Shown here: positions 13,801 through 25,256 of the stretch, piece after piece
Position numbering within the stretch: the stretch's first letter is position 1
Layout: the number at the start of each line of letters is the position of its first letter
The notes under the pieces: generated by a model
Seen by the model: only the letters and a program-made list of their open reading frames with translations
Database searches by the model: none
What the model was told of the DNA's origin: nothing
Assembly: GCA_037974665.1 (NCBI GenBank)
Contig: CM075770.1
Span: forward strand, 2,988,501-3,052,500
DNA: 64,000 nucleotides
Origin: Ehretia macrophylla
Taxonomy: Eukaryota; Streptophyta; Magnoliopsida; Boraginales; Ehretiaceae
Direction of reading: 5' to 3'
Translations under genes and position numbers: made by a program

Positions 13801-15675
13801 TCTTTTCTATAATTTCTTTTATTCCCTTTCTTTCTTTTTTCTTTCCTTTTGGGGTTTTTCTCGGGGAGGGTTACCTTCTATCTGGTTCATGTTGTGATTA
13901 CTGTGAGATGAATAATCAGCATATTCGTTGTCTTAATTCCCCTTTGCAGTCAGCTGCACGAGAAATCACTGAGTGAGGCAAATACGTTTTTCTTCGAGAA
14001 ACATAAAGGTCATATATATAGTCTTGTAATGTCAGACTTCATGCCAGACTTATGAGTGCATTTGTTTATATATTAATGTGGATTTCTGGTTTCTTTATAG
14101 ATTCATTGATGCATAGGGCAGCTGTTGCGGAAATGCTGTATGTTCTAGAACCAAGCAAAAAGGCTGAGGCTATCAAATTAATTGAAGAGTCAGCAAACAA
14201 CTTTATATCAAAGTAATGTTAATTGGTGAATTGAAATGATCTTCTGTTTTTTTGATAGCTGCACTAGATAGTATCGATTGTGTTTGCCTATCTGGCAATT
14301 ATCGGAAAGTTCACCTTTCTTTGTATATCAGGAAAGGAGCACTTGGACCAGTAAGGGAATGGAAACTCGAAGAATGTATGGCAGTTCACAAACTTCTTGG
14401 AGTGGTTCTGGTTGTCCATGATGCTGCATCTAGTAAGTATTGCATCTCCTCATGTTAAGCATTACTTTTTTATTTCAGTTTGTTGCTATATGATATTACG
14501 GTGTAGGTGAGAGTTCACATTTTCACTGGTTGTATATTGGCAATTGCCAATTTCGAGGGTGTGTGCCTTGTAAGCTGGCGAAAACAGCTTACAAGCCCGT
14601 TGTGCATTTGGTAATATAGTTTCTGAGCTCGAAAGAGCTTAATTCAAAAGCACCTCAGTTCCTACTTATTTGTGACCTTAAAACTCTGGGAGTTTAGAGC
14701 TGGCTCAACTGGCAAGTCTAATCTACACCCTTATGCATTTTTTATTATTCATTCAAGTTTCTCGACTTGAGAGCTTATGAACTCTAAACTTAGTTCGAGT
14801 CCCCTCAAAGATATGGAGGTTTACCCGGCCATTAACTTCAGGGTCTTATGGGATTAGTTGGGCTAAGCCAGTATACCCGCAGCTTTAAAAACAAATAAGA
14901 TTCTCTGACCTTATGATAGCGTGTGAGCTCTGGAAACCTACCGGTAGTTGTGAATCAATATAATATATATTCGTCTAATTTTTTTTTAACCCCTGCAAGT
15001 TATATTGGATTTCTTTCTCGTTAAGTTTTCCATTCCAAGATCAAATGCTGTTAAAGTTTTGACACTTCAGGTGGTTCTTTGTTATGATCGGTTCCTGTCT
15101 CAATTTGTGGCTTTCCCTAGTCAAATTTTCCCTACCATTTTACACTTAACAAGTTACTTTACTAACAGCTGTGATGGGCTTCGATCCCAAGTTCATTTTT
15201 CACGAACTTTGATTTTTGAATTTCTTACCTTGTTATCTGCCTCGTTCAGAGGCCTATGCCTCAGGAATTGATTATTCAACTATGCAATTTTGCAATCTTT
15301 TGTATTCAACTTTGCTTTGTTCCTTCAGGCTTCAGCTTTACCTTGTGCTTAGCTGAAGCATTCTGGCTGGGATATGATGGGCATGTTTTTTCTGTACCAG
15401 ACATTTGGAAGTTAGAAGAGACTGGGGGCTCTAGTACTAAAATTATTTATTTTATCTTCGTAGGATGGAAGGTGCGATGTGCTGAGTACTTCCCATGCTC
15501 GACATACTTTGAAGGAAGCCAGAGCTCTGCTGTCCCAAACTCAGCTTACAACCAGACTAAAAATCACCCGGAAAATGGGGGCATAAACAATTCAAATTCA
15601 CAACGAAACCCATCTGCTGTTTCATCAAATGGGAATGTAGAGAAACTGGAGGCATTAAAGAATCTCGTCATCTAA
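1812..15675 (+). CDS. NAA15: NatA N-terminal acetyltransferase auxiliary subunit NAA15 (OMA), 26 exons
   Basis: This is the TPR scaffold that holds catalytic NAA10 and docks NatA on ribosomes, where it acetylates nascent N-termini after methionine removal. Coding exons: 1812-1862, 2612-2690, 4019-4101, 4210-4359, 4811-4926, 5882-5987, 7014-7085, 7180-7295, 8355-8487, 9262-9339, 9428-9481, 9595-9665, 10570-10624, 10724-10819, 11585-11713, 11831-11913, 11996-12226, 12529-12661, 12789-12896, 13019-13150, 13461-13517, 13666-13763, 13950-14008, 14101-14212, 14332-14432 and 15464-15675. Every junction is GT-AG and in phase, giving 2715 nt and 904 residues; from memory the Arabidopsis protein is about 897. 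The N-terminus [14 protein letters not shown] matches the family start. Residues about 44-121 carry the conserved [12 protein letters not shown] and [15 protein letters not shown] blocks in TPR helices. Residues about 570-612 form the acidic then Lys-rich linker ([15 protein letters not shown]). The C-terminus is Asn/Ser-rich, as in plant homologues. The gene looks intact. Confidence 0.96.
2927..3095. repeat. 85-bp imperfect tandem duplication in NAA15 intron 2
   Basis: The phrase AATTGGGGCAAGAACATAAA starts at 2927 and again at 3012. Similar GCAATGC(A/G)TGCAA sequence follows in both copies, giving a unit of about 85 bp present twice. It is intronic and has no coding meaning. Confidence 0.8.
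7508..7640 (-). mobile_element. LINE 3'-end fragment in NAA15 intron 8
   Basis: On the - strand this reads as a short 3' end (CCTTGGTGC, then AATAAAATTTATTC) followed by an A-rich tail, which is the T run at about 7511-7520 on the + strand. That is the usual look of truncated plant L1 tails. No reverse transcriptase part is present. The assignment rests on the tail and its composition only. Confidence 0.4.
8862..8893. repeat. 8-bp microsatellite (GCTGATGT) in NAA15 intron 9
   Basis: Four consecutive GCTGATGT-like units lie in intron 9. A separate imperfect duplication of about 34-36 bp (GGGTTTA.TTCTAT.GACTAGAG) follows at about 8966-9032. Confidence 0.7.
14567..14595. repeat. Perfect 11-bp hairpin in the last NAA15 intron
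   Basis: CTTGTAAGCTG (14567-14577) and CAGCTTACAAG (14585-14595) form a perfect stem with a 7-nt loop. Weaker pairing extends outward to about 14540 and 14625, suggesting the core of a degraded MITE. Confidence 0.5.
14690..14898 (+). mobile_element. tRNA-derived SINE in the last NAA15 intron
   Basis: A box-A-like GCTGGCTCAACTGGCAAG begins near 14699 and a box-B-like GTTCGAGTC lies at 14793-14801. A tRNA-unrelated body with ACCCGGCCATTAACTTCAGG follows, ending near an A-rich stretch (TTTAAAAACAAATAAG). Two pol III promoter boxes plus a non-tRNA body are the SINE signature. The boxes are farther apart than in a tRNA, so this is not a tRNA gene. Target duplications were not clear. Confidence 0.6.
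15328..15363 (+). pseudogene. Possible DUF2431/BMT5-like N-terminal scrap in the last NAA15 intron
   Basis: The frame reads [12 protein letters not shown], close to the GDFSFSLCLARAF block near the start of plant BMT5-like (DUF2431) proteins. It lies in intron 25 of NAA15, about 1.1 kb upstream of a clearer C-terminal fragment of the same family. The match is only about 12 residues, so chance is possible. Confidence 0.3.
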
Positions 15676-16130
15676 CCGCATATGAGTAGCAATCAAGCTC
15701 AACTCATCTGCAAAGAAGTTTACTTGGTCCAGGTGATACCATGACAAAAATTTCTCGCGGCAATATACTGAGGTAAAGAGCACTTGGGCAGTAACATAAT
15801 TGCAAGATATCACAAAGGGTTACACAAGGACCTCTTTTTCGTGCCAGTTTGGCCTTTTTGCAGCCATGGATGCATTCCTCGGTAAATCTGTATAATTTAC
15901 CCCATTGTGTTTTGATAGTTCATTATCTATTTGCTCACTTTCTGGTGAGATACTGGACCAGAGTTTGTCTAGGTTTGCATTACAAGGTTCTGAAAGCTCT
16001 TTGGGAGTTGAGAACTTCAGGTCGTGCGTCGCAAATTGGAAGATCACCATTGTCGTCAAACCACTGATGAAGAGCGTGTTGTACTTTTTCAATTGGTTCA
16101 CCATTGTTTTATGATGTATAAATGCTATTC
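15676..16130 (+). other. Probable NAA15 3' UTR
   Basis: This follows the NAA15 stop at 15673-15675 and holds no supported gene. It ends in AT-rich sequence around ATGATGTATAAATGC (about 16112-16126), where a plant poly(A) site would be plausible. The boundary is inferred. Confidence 0.4.
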
Positions 16131-16510
16131 TAAGTGAAATTTTTTGTCATGATATCATAAAGGTCACCCAATTAATATTTGCTGCAAATTTTTTTGGAAA
16201 TACATGTTGAATTTTGCTCTTCGTCCTTTTCTATTTGATTTTACCTCTTTGAAGTCCGCATATCAGAATGCTTGACCCCTCCATGCTGCCCATCGGCCTT
16301 AGAGACAACAGGTGTATGTGGGGCACGTTTTTATGTGAGTGGGTTGATTAAAGAGGTTCTCTTATAGTCCCACTGATCCGTCTTTCTTCTTGATCATTGT
16401 GGAGCAACTAGTAGAAGTTTCCTAGCAAAGCTTCAAAAAACTCTTGCGCGATGCGAGAACTAGAGCTTTCTTTGCCATATTCTATGTACTGATATCTATT
16501 TCTGATGCAG

Positions 16511-16787
16511 TTGACATAAACGACTTGTGAGCCTATTTCTGGAAAATGCCAAGGAGATGATCAGTGAAGAGGGTGAAATTCATATTACCCATAAGACAAA
16601 CAGCTTCCATCGCAAATGGAAACTAGAGCTTTTGGCATCACTTCAGGGACTTGGGGTTATAGGTGTGCATTTTAATTACACGGATTATAGAGGTTATAAG
16701 ACTCGATGTGGGTTCGGAGGAGACTATTTTTTCAACTGTAATCCCAGCAAAACTTACAAATTTCAATCTTGGAGTATTGGAAGATGA
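16511..16787 (+). pseudogene. BMT5-like (DUF2431) C-terminal exon fragment
   Basis: After an acceptor-like TGATGCAG (ending at 16510), the frame reads HKRLVSLFLENAKEM, then GEIHITHKT, KWKLELLASLQGLG, YTDYRGYKTRCG and a C-terminal TYKF. This matches the C-terminal half of plant DUF2431 proteins, related to the yeast 25S rRNA uridine N3-methyltransferase Bmt5. The catalytic N-terminal half is not found immediately upstream. The codon before HKRLV is TGA, most simply a CGA-to-TGA change at an Arg, so the exon looks dead. It could alternatively be a live terminal exon with an unusual acceptor, but that is less likely. Confidence 0.6.
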
Positions 16788-16799
16788 TCTAAACTGGGG

Positions 16800-17811
16800 G
16801 AAATTCTTCCCTGCTGGATGAAACGACTCTCATGTGACATTCGTGAGAGCCGTATATTCCTACAGTGCCAAACTAAAGTTCTACTCTTAAACTAGACTTG
16901 TAATAGAATTGTAATGAAACATTAATATGTTTTGCCATCATATTTTGTAATTAAATGGAGAGTATGAAATCTGCTGTTATTCACTGGCTGAGGTAATTGT
17001 AATAATTCATAGAATATGTTGGATCATCCTCCATGCAATCACCCATCGATCACTCCACGGCACAATTCCATCGTTCATGCGAATATTGAAGACTAAACTG
17101 AAAATTGGTGTAAATAGTGAGTATTAGTAGTGAAATTTCCTTGAAGGAAAAAAAAGAGAGGGAACAATACTTGCAGTCCCAAAAGATATGTGAGGTATGT
17201 TCCTTACATTTACACTTATTTGCTAGAAACTTTCATTATTCATATGATGAACAAAATTATGTAACCACATGCCCAGAATCTAGAAAATTTAGATAATCAC
17301 AAAGTCAGCTTAATCAATGAATTGCTTCACATTTGTCACTTTTTATGTGTATATCTAGTAGACATAACTTAATAAAAAAAAATATTTTTCTCTTTTCTTT
17401 TGGTATGTGTATATATATCGGAAGTAATAAATATGTGAAAAAAATGATATATAGCAATATTCTGTTGATTTACACAACTTGCTTGGATTGCACCTGTTTT
17501 TAGAAAAAGAGGAAACGTAAGGGAAGGGCTAAGGAAGCTTTTTCCTATTTTGTATTGATTTTTGTTCAAAGAGAGAGACACATTTTCCTTAATGAGTGTC
17601 TTGACACATTTTCCTTAATGAGTGTGTACTTTAACATCTTTATATATTGAGAGTTTATGAAATAAAGAAAAACTTAACTTTTTATTGGACAAAACTATAA
17701 TTTCTATTCCACACTAATAGAGAATATGATTAGTATTGGTTGTTTATCAGATTCAATCCAAATATCTATAGATTCCTTTCCTTACCTTGTTGCAATCCAA
17801 ACATCTATGTG
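16800..17811. other. Intergenic, no gene seen
   Basis: AT-rich sequence with a short direct duplication of TTTTCCTTAATGAGTGT near 17583-17625. No recognisable gene or element was seen before the copia target duplication at 17812. Confidence 0.5.
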
Positions 17812-17816
17812 GAAGA

Positions 17817-18008
17817 TGTGAGAATATAATTTGTCGCACACAATTCTCTGTTTTGCATTGATATTTAACAGAGTGTACAAGTAGAAGTTTACATAGAGTA
17901 TGAATCTAACTGATATACAATGATCTAATATTCTATAACAGCAATATCATGACTACAATAAGAATCAATTTCAATTATGAATAATATGGATAAGGTCGTG
18001 CCTTCACA
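17817..18008 (-). repeat. 3' LTR of the copia fossil
   Basis: 192 bp with TGTGA...TCACA ends. It pairs with the copy at 22312-22503. Confidence 0.93.
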
Positions 18009-21000
18009 CCCCCTCGCAAGCTGACGGGGATGCCAACACCGGAAGCTTGGATCGAAGTAACTCAAACCGTGGTCGAAACAAGGCTTTGGTGAAAAGATCA
18101 GCAGGTTGGTCAGCGGACGTGATATACTGCAATTTGAATGTGCCGTCATTGACTTTGTCTCTCACGAAATGAATGTCCAATTCAATATGCTTGCTACGCT
18201 GGTGGACAACAGGATTAGAGGCCATGTAAATAGCACTGATGTTGTCGCAAAAGATTGGAACAGGTCGCTCAATTGTAATGGAGAGAAAGTTGGCAATGTA
18301 CAAGAACCACATTAATTCTGAACTAAGCAAAGGTAAGGCTCTATATTCAGCTTCGACACTTGATCGTGAAACAACAGATTGTTTCTTTAAGCCCCATGCA
18401 ACAAGATTAGGACCAAAGAAAATGGCGTAACCAGATGTAGAGCGTCAAGTGTCCACACAACCAGCCCAATCGACATCGCTAAACCCAGTTACACTGAGTG
18501 TTTTGCTTGGACGAAAAAATATCCCATGATACAAAGTATTTTTGACATACTTTAATACCCGTTTTGCAGCCACCAAATGTTGATCACGCGAAGCATGCAT
18601 AAATTGACAAATGCTATTTACAACATGAGAGAGATCAGAACGAGTCATTGTCAAATATTGTAGTGAACCAACCAATCGTGAAACTCTGTGGGATCGACTA
18701 ATAAGTTACCATCAGTAGAATTGAGGGGAGTAGACGACATCAATGTTGCAATTGGTTTTGCACCATCCATTCCATATTGCTGAAGGAGTTGAACACAATA
18801 TCTAGTCTGAGATAGCAGGAGACTACCATTGTGAGACACCACTTCAAGACCAAGGAAGTAATGAAGCAAGCCAAGATCTTTCATATCAAACTGGCAAGAG
18901 AGTGAAACAATAAATTCTTGAATATGGACTGCAGAACTACCAGTAAGAATTATATCATCGACATAAATCAGGAGAATGATAATGTGATGTGATGATTGAC
19001 GTAGAAACAAAGAAGCATCATGAGGAGAATTGTGAAATCCACAAGAGACTAAATAATTGCTGAATTTTTTATACCAAGCTCGTGGCGCCTGTTTTAATCC
19101 ATAAAGAGACTTCCGTAATTTGCACACATAATCAGGGCGAACTGGATCAATGAATCCCTGAGGTTGACTCATGAAAACAGTTTTAGATAGATCACCGTGT
19201 AGGAAGGCGTTTTTAACATCTAATTGCCGCAGGTCCCAGCCATTGGAAAGAGCCAAACTAATAATTAAGCGGATCGTGCCTGGACGAACCACATGGCTGA
19301 AAGTGTCCCCATAATCACGGCCGGGTTGTTGATTATAGCCTTTAGCAACGAGTCGTGCCTTGTATTGTTCTAAGGAGCCATCCGCATTTTGTTTGACTCG
19401 ATAAACCCACTTGCTACCAATAATATTCACGCCAGAAGTGTATGGTACAAGAGTCCAGGTTTGATTTTTGAGCAAAGAATTAAACTCATCAAGCATGGTT
19501 TCACGCCATTTAGGGTCCTTATTTGCTTGTGTGAAAGACGTGGGTTCTGGAGGAAGTGACTGAGCTAGTGAGATTAGGCAAGAAGGCAATGGATATCTTG
19601 TAGAGAATAGAGCCTTTGGACGTCTAGTCGCATCCATAGATCGTGTGACCATGCTATGAGTACGTACTGGAGTGATAGAAGAAATATTCTTATGTTGAGT
19701 TGTAGGTGCATTGGGTGCTAGATCATGAGACGAAGTACCAATGGAATGAGCAGATGAGGGCACCATTTCATAAGGTGAAAAAGATTATTGAGCAATTGGC
19801 AAGGCATTATCAGAGGCAGTAGCAGTGGAAAACAATTGTGAACTAGGAGACTGGACAAAAGTAGCAGACGAGTCAACATTATTGTCCAAAATATCACCAA
19901 GGCATGAGCTGGGAAACGGACGGTGTGTGAACTGAGGATTAATGGAATTTGAAGATTGAAACCCAAACAATATAGATGGAAAATTGTTCTCGTCAAAGAC
20001 AACGTGACGAGAAATAAGCACCTTCTTTGTTTGAGGATTAAAACATCTGTATCCTTTGTGAGAAGGACTGTATCCCAAAAATATGCATCTGCAGCTTTTG
20101 TAACCCAGCTTAGAACAACCAAATGGACTTAGACATGGGAAACAAAGAGAACCGAAAACCCGTAATATAGAATAATCTGGAGGAGTCCCATATAATAACT
20201 CATAAGGAGATTTGTTATGCAACAACGGAGTCGACATCTTATTTATGAGATGTATAGCAGTGAAGAAAGCATGATTCCAGAATTCACGGGGTAACTGGCT
20301 ATGAGCAAGAAGCGTAAGACCTGTTTCAACAAGATGACGATGCTTTCTTTCGGCGACACCGTTTTATTCAGGTGTTCCAGGGCATGACAATCTATGAATA
20401 ATCCTATGTTGTTTAAAGAAACTTTGAAGTGCATTAGCCATAAACTCCCCTCCGCCATCACTCTGTATATATTTAATTTTGGCATCACATAAATTCTGGA
20501 CCATGAAAATGAATTGTGGAAAAATAGTTGCAACATTTGGCTTACGAGAGAGAGGATAATACCAAGCATATCTAGTAAAATCGACAATTAGAATTAAATA
20601 ATACCGAAAGCCTTCTAAAGAATTTGTGGGAGCTAGGCCCCATACATCACAATGAATAATTTGAAGTACAGATGATGAACGAGGTACATGACTATCAAAG
20701 GCCAAACGATGGCTTTTTCCCAATTGACAACTACTACATGGTGAGGCCGAATGTTGACTTGGTGGAACAGTTATTGCAGATGAACGATGAAGCTGGTGCA
20801 TGGCAGTGCGGGATGGATGGCCTAAGTGAGCATGCCAAACTTCTGAAGACACCTTATTCGAAAGCATATTGAATTTGCTAGATTGATGGAATAAGTAAAG
20901 ACCACCCTCATTCTGGCCTTTGTGAAGTATTTTGCCGGTCTTCAAGTCCTTGATACAATAGCCATATGGAGTGAACACGAAACAACAATCATGCTTCTTA

Positions 21001-22311
21001 GTAAATTGAGCCACCGATAATAATTGTTTTGTAAGCGAAGGTACAACTAAAACATTAGAGTGAAGAATAGAACCATTGGAAAAATTAAGAGAAGTAGTAC
21101 TAGTGTGTGATATGGTGATATGGGCAATCCAGCGCCATTGCCTACCATAATTCGATCAGTACCAGAATATAGCTGCTTACCAGAAACGTGGGTGTCATCA
21201 GATGTCATATGGTGACTTGCGCTTGTATCGACATACCAAGCTGGATCATTGGGATCTGAAATTTGCATAGCTGAAAGTGCTTGAGTACTGGCAGCAATAG
21301 CTTCGTTCGGGGCCCAACAATTGTTGGCCTTATGATACGGATGTCCACACCGATAACAGACCACGTGAGAGGGGGCAGAGTTCGTAGACCCAGAACTTGA
21401 GGATTGGCGCCCACCAGTACGACCCCGTCCTCTATTGCCACGACCACCACGACGAGAATTGGAGGATTGGCCAATTTGAGAAGGTGCACGAGTAGAGGAG
21501 AATTGGCGAGAGCAATGACAATCAGTGGTGTTAGCAGCCAAAAGAACAACAGATTTTGCAGCAGTTGAGGAAGAAGCAACCAAGCGTATTTTGAAGTCCA
21601 TAAGCAGACCACATACTTCAGCAAAGGACGGACAGTTGGGTCTTGAATTTATTGCTACAACAATTGGATCATATTTAGACCCTAACCCTCGCAAGGTTCA
21701 AAGCACTAGATCATCATCATCTACCTTGCGACTAGCAGCACTAGCAAGCATCAAAGATAAGGCCTTAGCATGTTGCACATAGGCGTGAACCGATTGACTG
21801 CCTTTGTTAAGAGGCTGGAGTTCGATTTTGATTTGCTGAATTCGTGCTCGCGATTGAGAGCCATACAAAAGGTCCAAGGTATCCCAAACATCTCGAGTCG
21901 TAGCCTTGTCAACCACCTGAGAGAGAGCCGAGTCAGAGAGGGAAACTAACAACTAGCCAATGACCATTTGGTCCAATCGAACCCATTTTGCGATATCGGT
22001 GTCTGAAGTAGGAGGCTTAGGGATTGAACCATCAACGAATCCAAGTAAGCCATGACAGCGCAAAACGGGAGTAACCTGTGTTTTTCATAGCAAGAAATTA
22101 TCAGTACCAAGCTTCAAAGAGATGTCTTGGTGAATGGACTTGACAACGGGCAAAGGCGCCACGTGAGTAGACGACGGAAGCATAACAGGACTCTCTGGGG
22201 TGGAGGTTATGGGTGACGAGCTGGTAAGGGAGGTTGTTATGATGAGAGACACGGTGAGAGAATGACGGGATTTTGCAAAAAAAAAAAAAAAAACCTATGC
22301 TCTGTATACCA

Positions 22312-22503
22312 TGTGAGAATATAATTTGCCGCACACAATTCTCTGTTTTGTATTGATATTTAATAGAGTGTACAAGTAGAAGTTTACATAGAGTATGACT
22401 CTAACTGATATACAATGATCTAATATTCTATAATAGCAATATCATGACTACAATAAGAATCAATTTGAATTATGAATAATATGGATAAGGTCGTGCCTTC
22501 ACA
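22312..22503 (-). repeat. 5' LTR of the copia fossil
   Basis: 192 bp and about 97% identical to the copy at 17817-18008. The primer-binding-like TGGTATACAGAGC adjoins it on the element's inner side, which sets the element's orientation. Confidence 0.93.
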
Positions 22504-22508
22504 GAAGA

Positions 22509-22879
22509 ACCTCACTTTTATTCATGGCCCGTGACTATTGACTACTGACTATTCATTTACTTGTTCCTTTTCACTTTTCCTCCACTTTCTCTTGTTTCTA
22601 GTCAACTTTCAGTCCACCTCTTCTGCCACTCTCTCCTGTCCTGTCAACAATGTAGATATATATATTGCACTTTGACCTCAGATGATAGACCTCATACAAG
22701 TTGAGCAAAATGACACTTATTTCCATTTGATTTGCTGCGTCACCAAGGCAAGATTTGCATATTTCATGCCTCATTATGTTGTTTCACCACTATTTCTCAA
22801 GTTTTTGTGTGATGTATCATGCATGCTTGCCAACTTCCAATCTCTTATCACTGTGCTTGTTCTCATTTTGGTTTTTTGC
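22509..22879. other. Spacer between two copia fossils
   Basis: About 370 bp of unremarkable sequence lies between the target duplication of the first copia element and the LTR of the second. No gene was seen. Confidence 0.5.
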
Positions 22880-25130
22880 TGTTGAGATCACTAGAGTGTG
22901 TTATTGTGATTTTGTTCAATTGATCATCAACACACATTTCGAGATTGCAAAGAGACATGAGAGAGCACAAAAAATATACAGATTTTATTATGAAGATTGT
23001 GTGTTTACAAACTATACAAGCATGCTTTTATATAGGCCTACAATTACTTGATGCCCAAATCTTCAGGACTAATTAAGGTAATATACAACTATGGTAAGTT
23101 AGTACAATAAGAGTGATAGTATAACCGTGTAGTACAATGTAGTACAATTGTACATATGCTAATACCCCCCTTAAACTCAAGGTTGTGTAAAAGACACAAG
23201 CTTGAGGTACGCTTTGGTGAAGATATCAGCAAGCTGAGTAGCAGAGGTGATGTATTGAAGTTTAAGAATGCCAAGAGCAACATGTTGATGAATGAAGTGA
23301 CAATCACACTTGATATGACGAGTGCGTTCATGAAAAACATCGTTATGGGCAATCTGGATAGCACTCTAATTATCACAATGAATAGTAGTACCATGAGATT
23401 GGGGGGCACCCATATCAGTGAGAAGCCAGCGAAGCCAGATGACCTCCTAAGTAGCATCAGCGAGAGCACGATATTCTGCTTCAGTACTAAAGCGAGCAAC
23501 AACAGTCTGCTTCTTACTACGCCAAGAAAGAAGAGAGTCACCAATGAAAAAACAGTAACCAGTCACAGAATAATGATTGTAGGATCACCAACCCAATCTG
23601 CATCAGAGTAATTGTGAAGGACTAAAGGTGAGCTGGTGGAGAAATAGAGACCGTGAAACAACGTGCCCTTGATATAACAAAGAATACGAAGGACGACTTC
23701 ATAGTAAGTAGTACGAGGAGCTAACATGAACTGACTAACCAGGTGAACAACATAGGCAATGTCATGCCGAGTAACAGTGAGGTAAATGAGACTACCAACA
23801 AGTTGTCGATACAAAGATGCATCTTGAAGAAGGGTCCCATTCATAAGAGTGAGACAAATATTTGTGTCAAGAGGTGTGGAAGCAGTCTTTGCATCGGTGA
23901 GACCAACACGAGCCAAGAGATCAGAAGAATACTTAGCCTGAGAAAGATAATAACTAGTAGAATCAGAGAATACTTCTATACCCAGAAAATAAGTAAGATT
24001 ACCGAGATCTTTTATCTCAAAGTGTTGACCAAGAAATTGCTTGAGATCAGAGATACCAGCCAAATCATCCCAGTAATAATCATATCATCCACAAAAAGAA
24101 GCAACAGAATCACACCAGAATTGGACTGACGAATAAAGGGTGCAGAGTCATGAGCACTCGAAGTGAAACCAAACTCAGTGATAATAGAGCTGAACTTAGA
24201 AAACCAGGCACGAGGAGCTTGCTTAAGACAATAAAAAGCACGACGGAGCTGACACACTTTGTGAGGCGGATGAGAGTAGCCTGGAGGAGGCTTCATGAAG
24301 ACTTCTTCAGTGAGATCACCATTAAGAAAAGAATTCTTGACATCCATCTGAAATAACTTCCACTGTTTAACGACAACAATAGCAACAAGAGACCGAATAG
24401 AGGTAAGACGAGCAACCAGGGCAAAAGTTTCTTCATAATCAAAATCATACTCTTGGGTGAAACCTTTGCCACCAACGAAGCCTTGTATCTCTCTATGGAC
24501 CCGTCAGACCGAGTCTTAATTTTGTATACCCATTTGCAGCCCATAGCATTTTTACCAGGAGAGAGATCGACCAAATCCTATGTATGTTTGTTTTCCAAGG
24601 CCTGCAATTCATCAGACATAGCTTACTGCCATAGAGGGTCAGAACTGGCCTTACAATAAGTTTGAGGTTCAAGAAGAGAAAGAATAGTAGAAAAATAGTG
24701 ATAATCAAGAAGATGAGGAGGGATTGATCTTACTCGTGTGGATCGACGAAGAGATGACTCGGTGGAAATGGAATATAAAGTAGCAGAAGAGGACTCGTCA
24801 TCGGCTATGGACCCATCAGGTAGGACAGTCTTTGTAGGAAGGGCCTCATCGGTTGTAGCGTCAAGTCCTATAGGTGTACTTGTGTCACTGTCATAATCGG
24901 GGAATAAAGAAAGGGAATGATTTGTGAAATATGGGGTGGAGACAACATGAGGAAGGGAAAATGGTGAGAGGGAGGAAAACATTTTGGTTTCCTAGAAAAT
25001 CACATGGCGAGAGACTCGGAGATGTTTAGATAATGGATCCTAACACCGGTACCCCTTGTGTTCAATACCATACCCTAGGAAACAACATAACCAGGCTTGA
25101 AGTTCGAGTTTGGTACGTTCTTGGGGAGGA
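22880..25130 (-). mobile_element. Second copia fossil, 5'-truncated (3' LTR, RNase H, RT, end of integrase)
   Basis: On the - strand the order is the C-terminal end of integrase (LCCFLGYGIEHKGYRC at about 25.04-25.10 kb), a linker, reverse transcriptase with a VDD block (about 24.6-24.1 kb) and RNase H (about 23.6-23.2 kb). A purine tract (AAGGGGGG) and one LTR of about 285 bp (tentatively 22880-23164) follow. The upstream half (gag, protease, most of integrase and the 5' LTR) is absent, and the sequence changes abruptly near 25.13 kb. The rest is broken in several places. It resembles the first element in domain order but is a different family, as its LTR is unlike the other. It cannot be dated from LTRs. 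Confidence 0.85.
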
Positions 25131-25256
25131 AGTGAAACAAAGCAAGTATATCCCGTTACCCTTACCCCGTCATACCCATCCCCGTCATCCTCCATGCCCG
25201 TCAAAACCCCACCCCTGTCACTCCCTAACCCTTGTCTTCTGTCACCTTCATGTGTG

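Larger units (their letters stand above)
17812..22508 (-). mobile_element. Ty1/copia LTR retrotransposon fossil with both LTRs and 5-bp TSD
   Basis: The element proper spans 17817-22503 and lies on the - strand. Two 192-bp LTRs (17817-18008 and 22312-22503) begin TGTGA and end TCACA. I count 6 differences between them (about 97% identity), and GAAGA flanks both sides as target duplication. In - strand order it holds a tRNA-Met-like primer site just inside the right LTR (TGGTATACAGAGC), gag with a CCHC knuckle (about 22.2-21.3 kb), protease (about 21.2 kb), integrase (about 21.0-20.3 kb), reverse transcriptase with the YVDD block (about 19.6-18.7 kb), RNase H (to about 18.0 kb) and a G-rich purine tract beside the left LTR. 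The order PR-INT-RT-RH defines copia. The coding part is broken in roughly half a dozen places. With a rate of 1.3e-8 per site per year (an assumption), the LTRs suggest an age near 1 million years. Confidence 0.95.

Noticed and set aside
14699-14801. Possible tRNA gene
   Set aside because: Box A and box B are about 90 bp apart, and no cloverleaf or acceptor stem can be drawn. A SINE explains both boxes.
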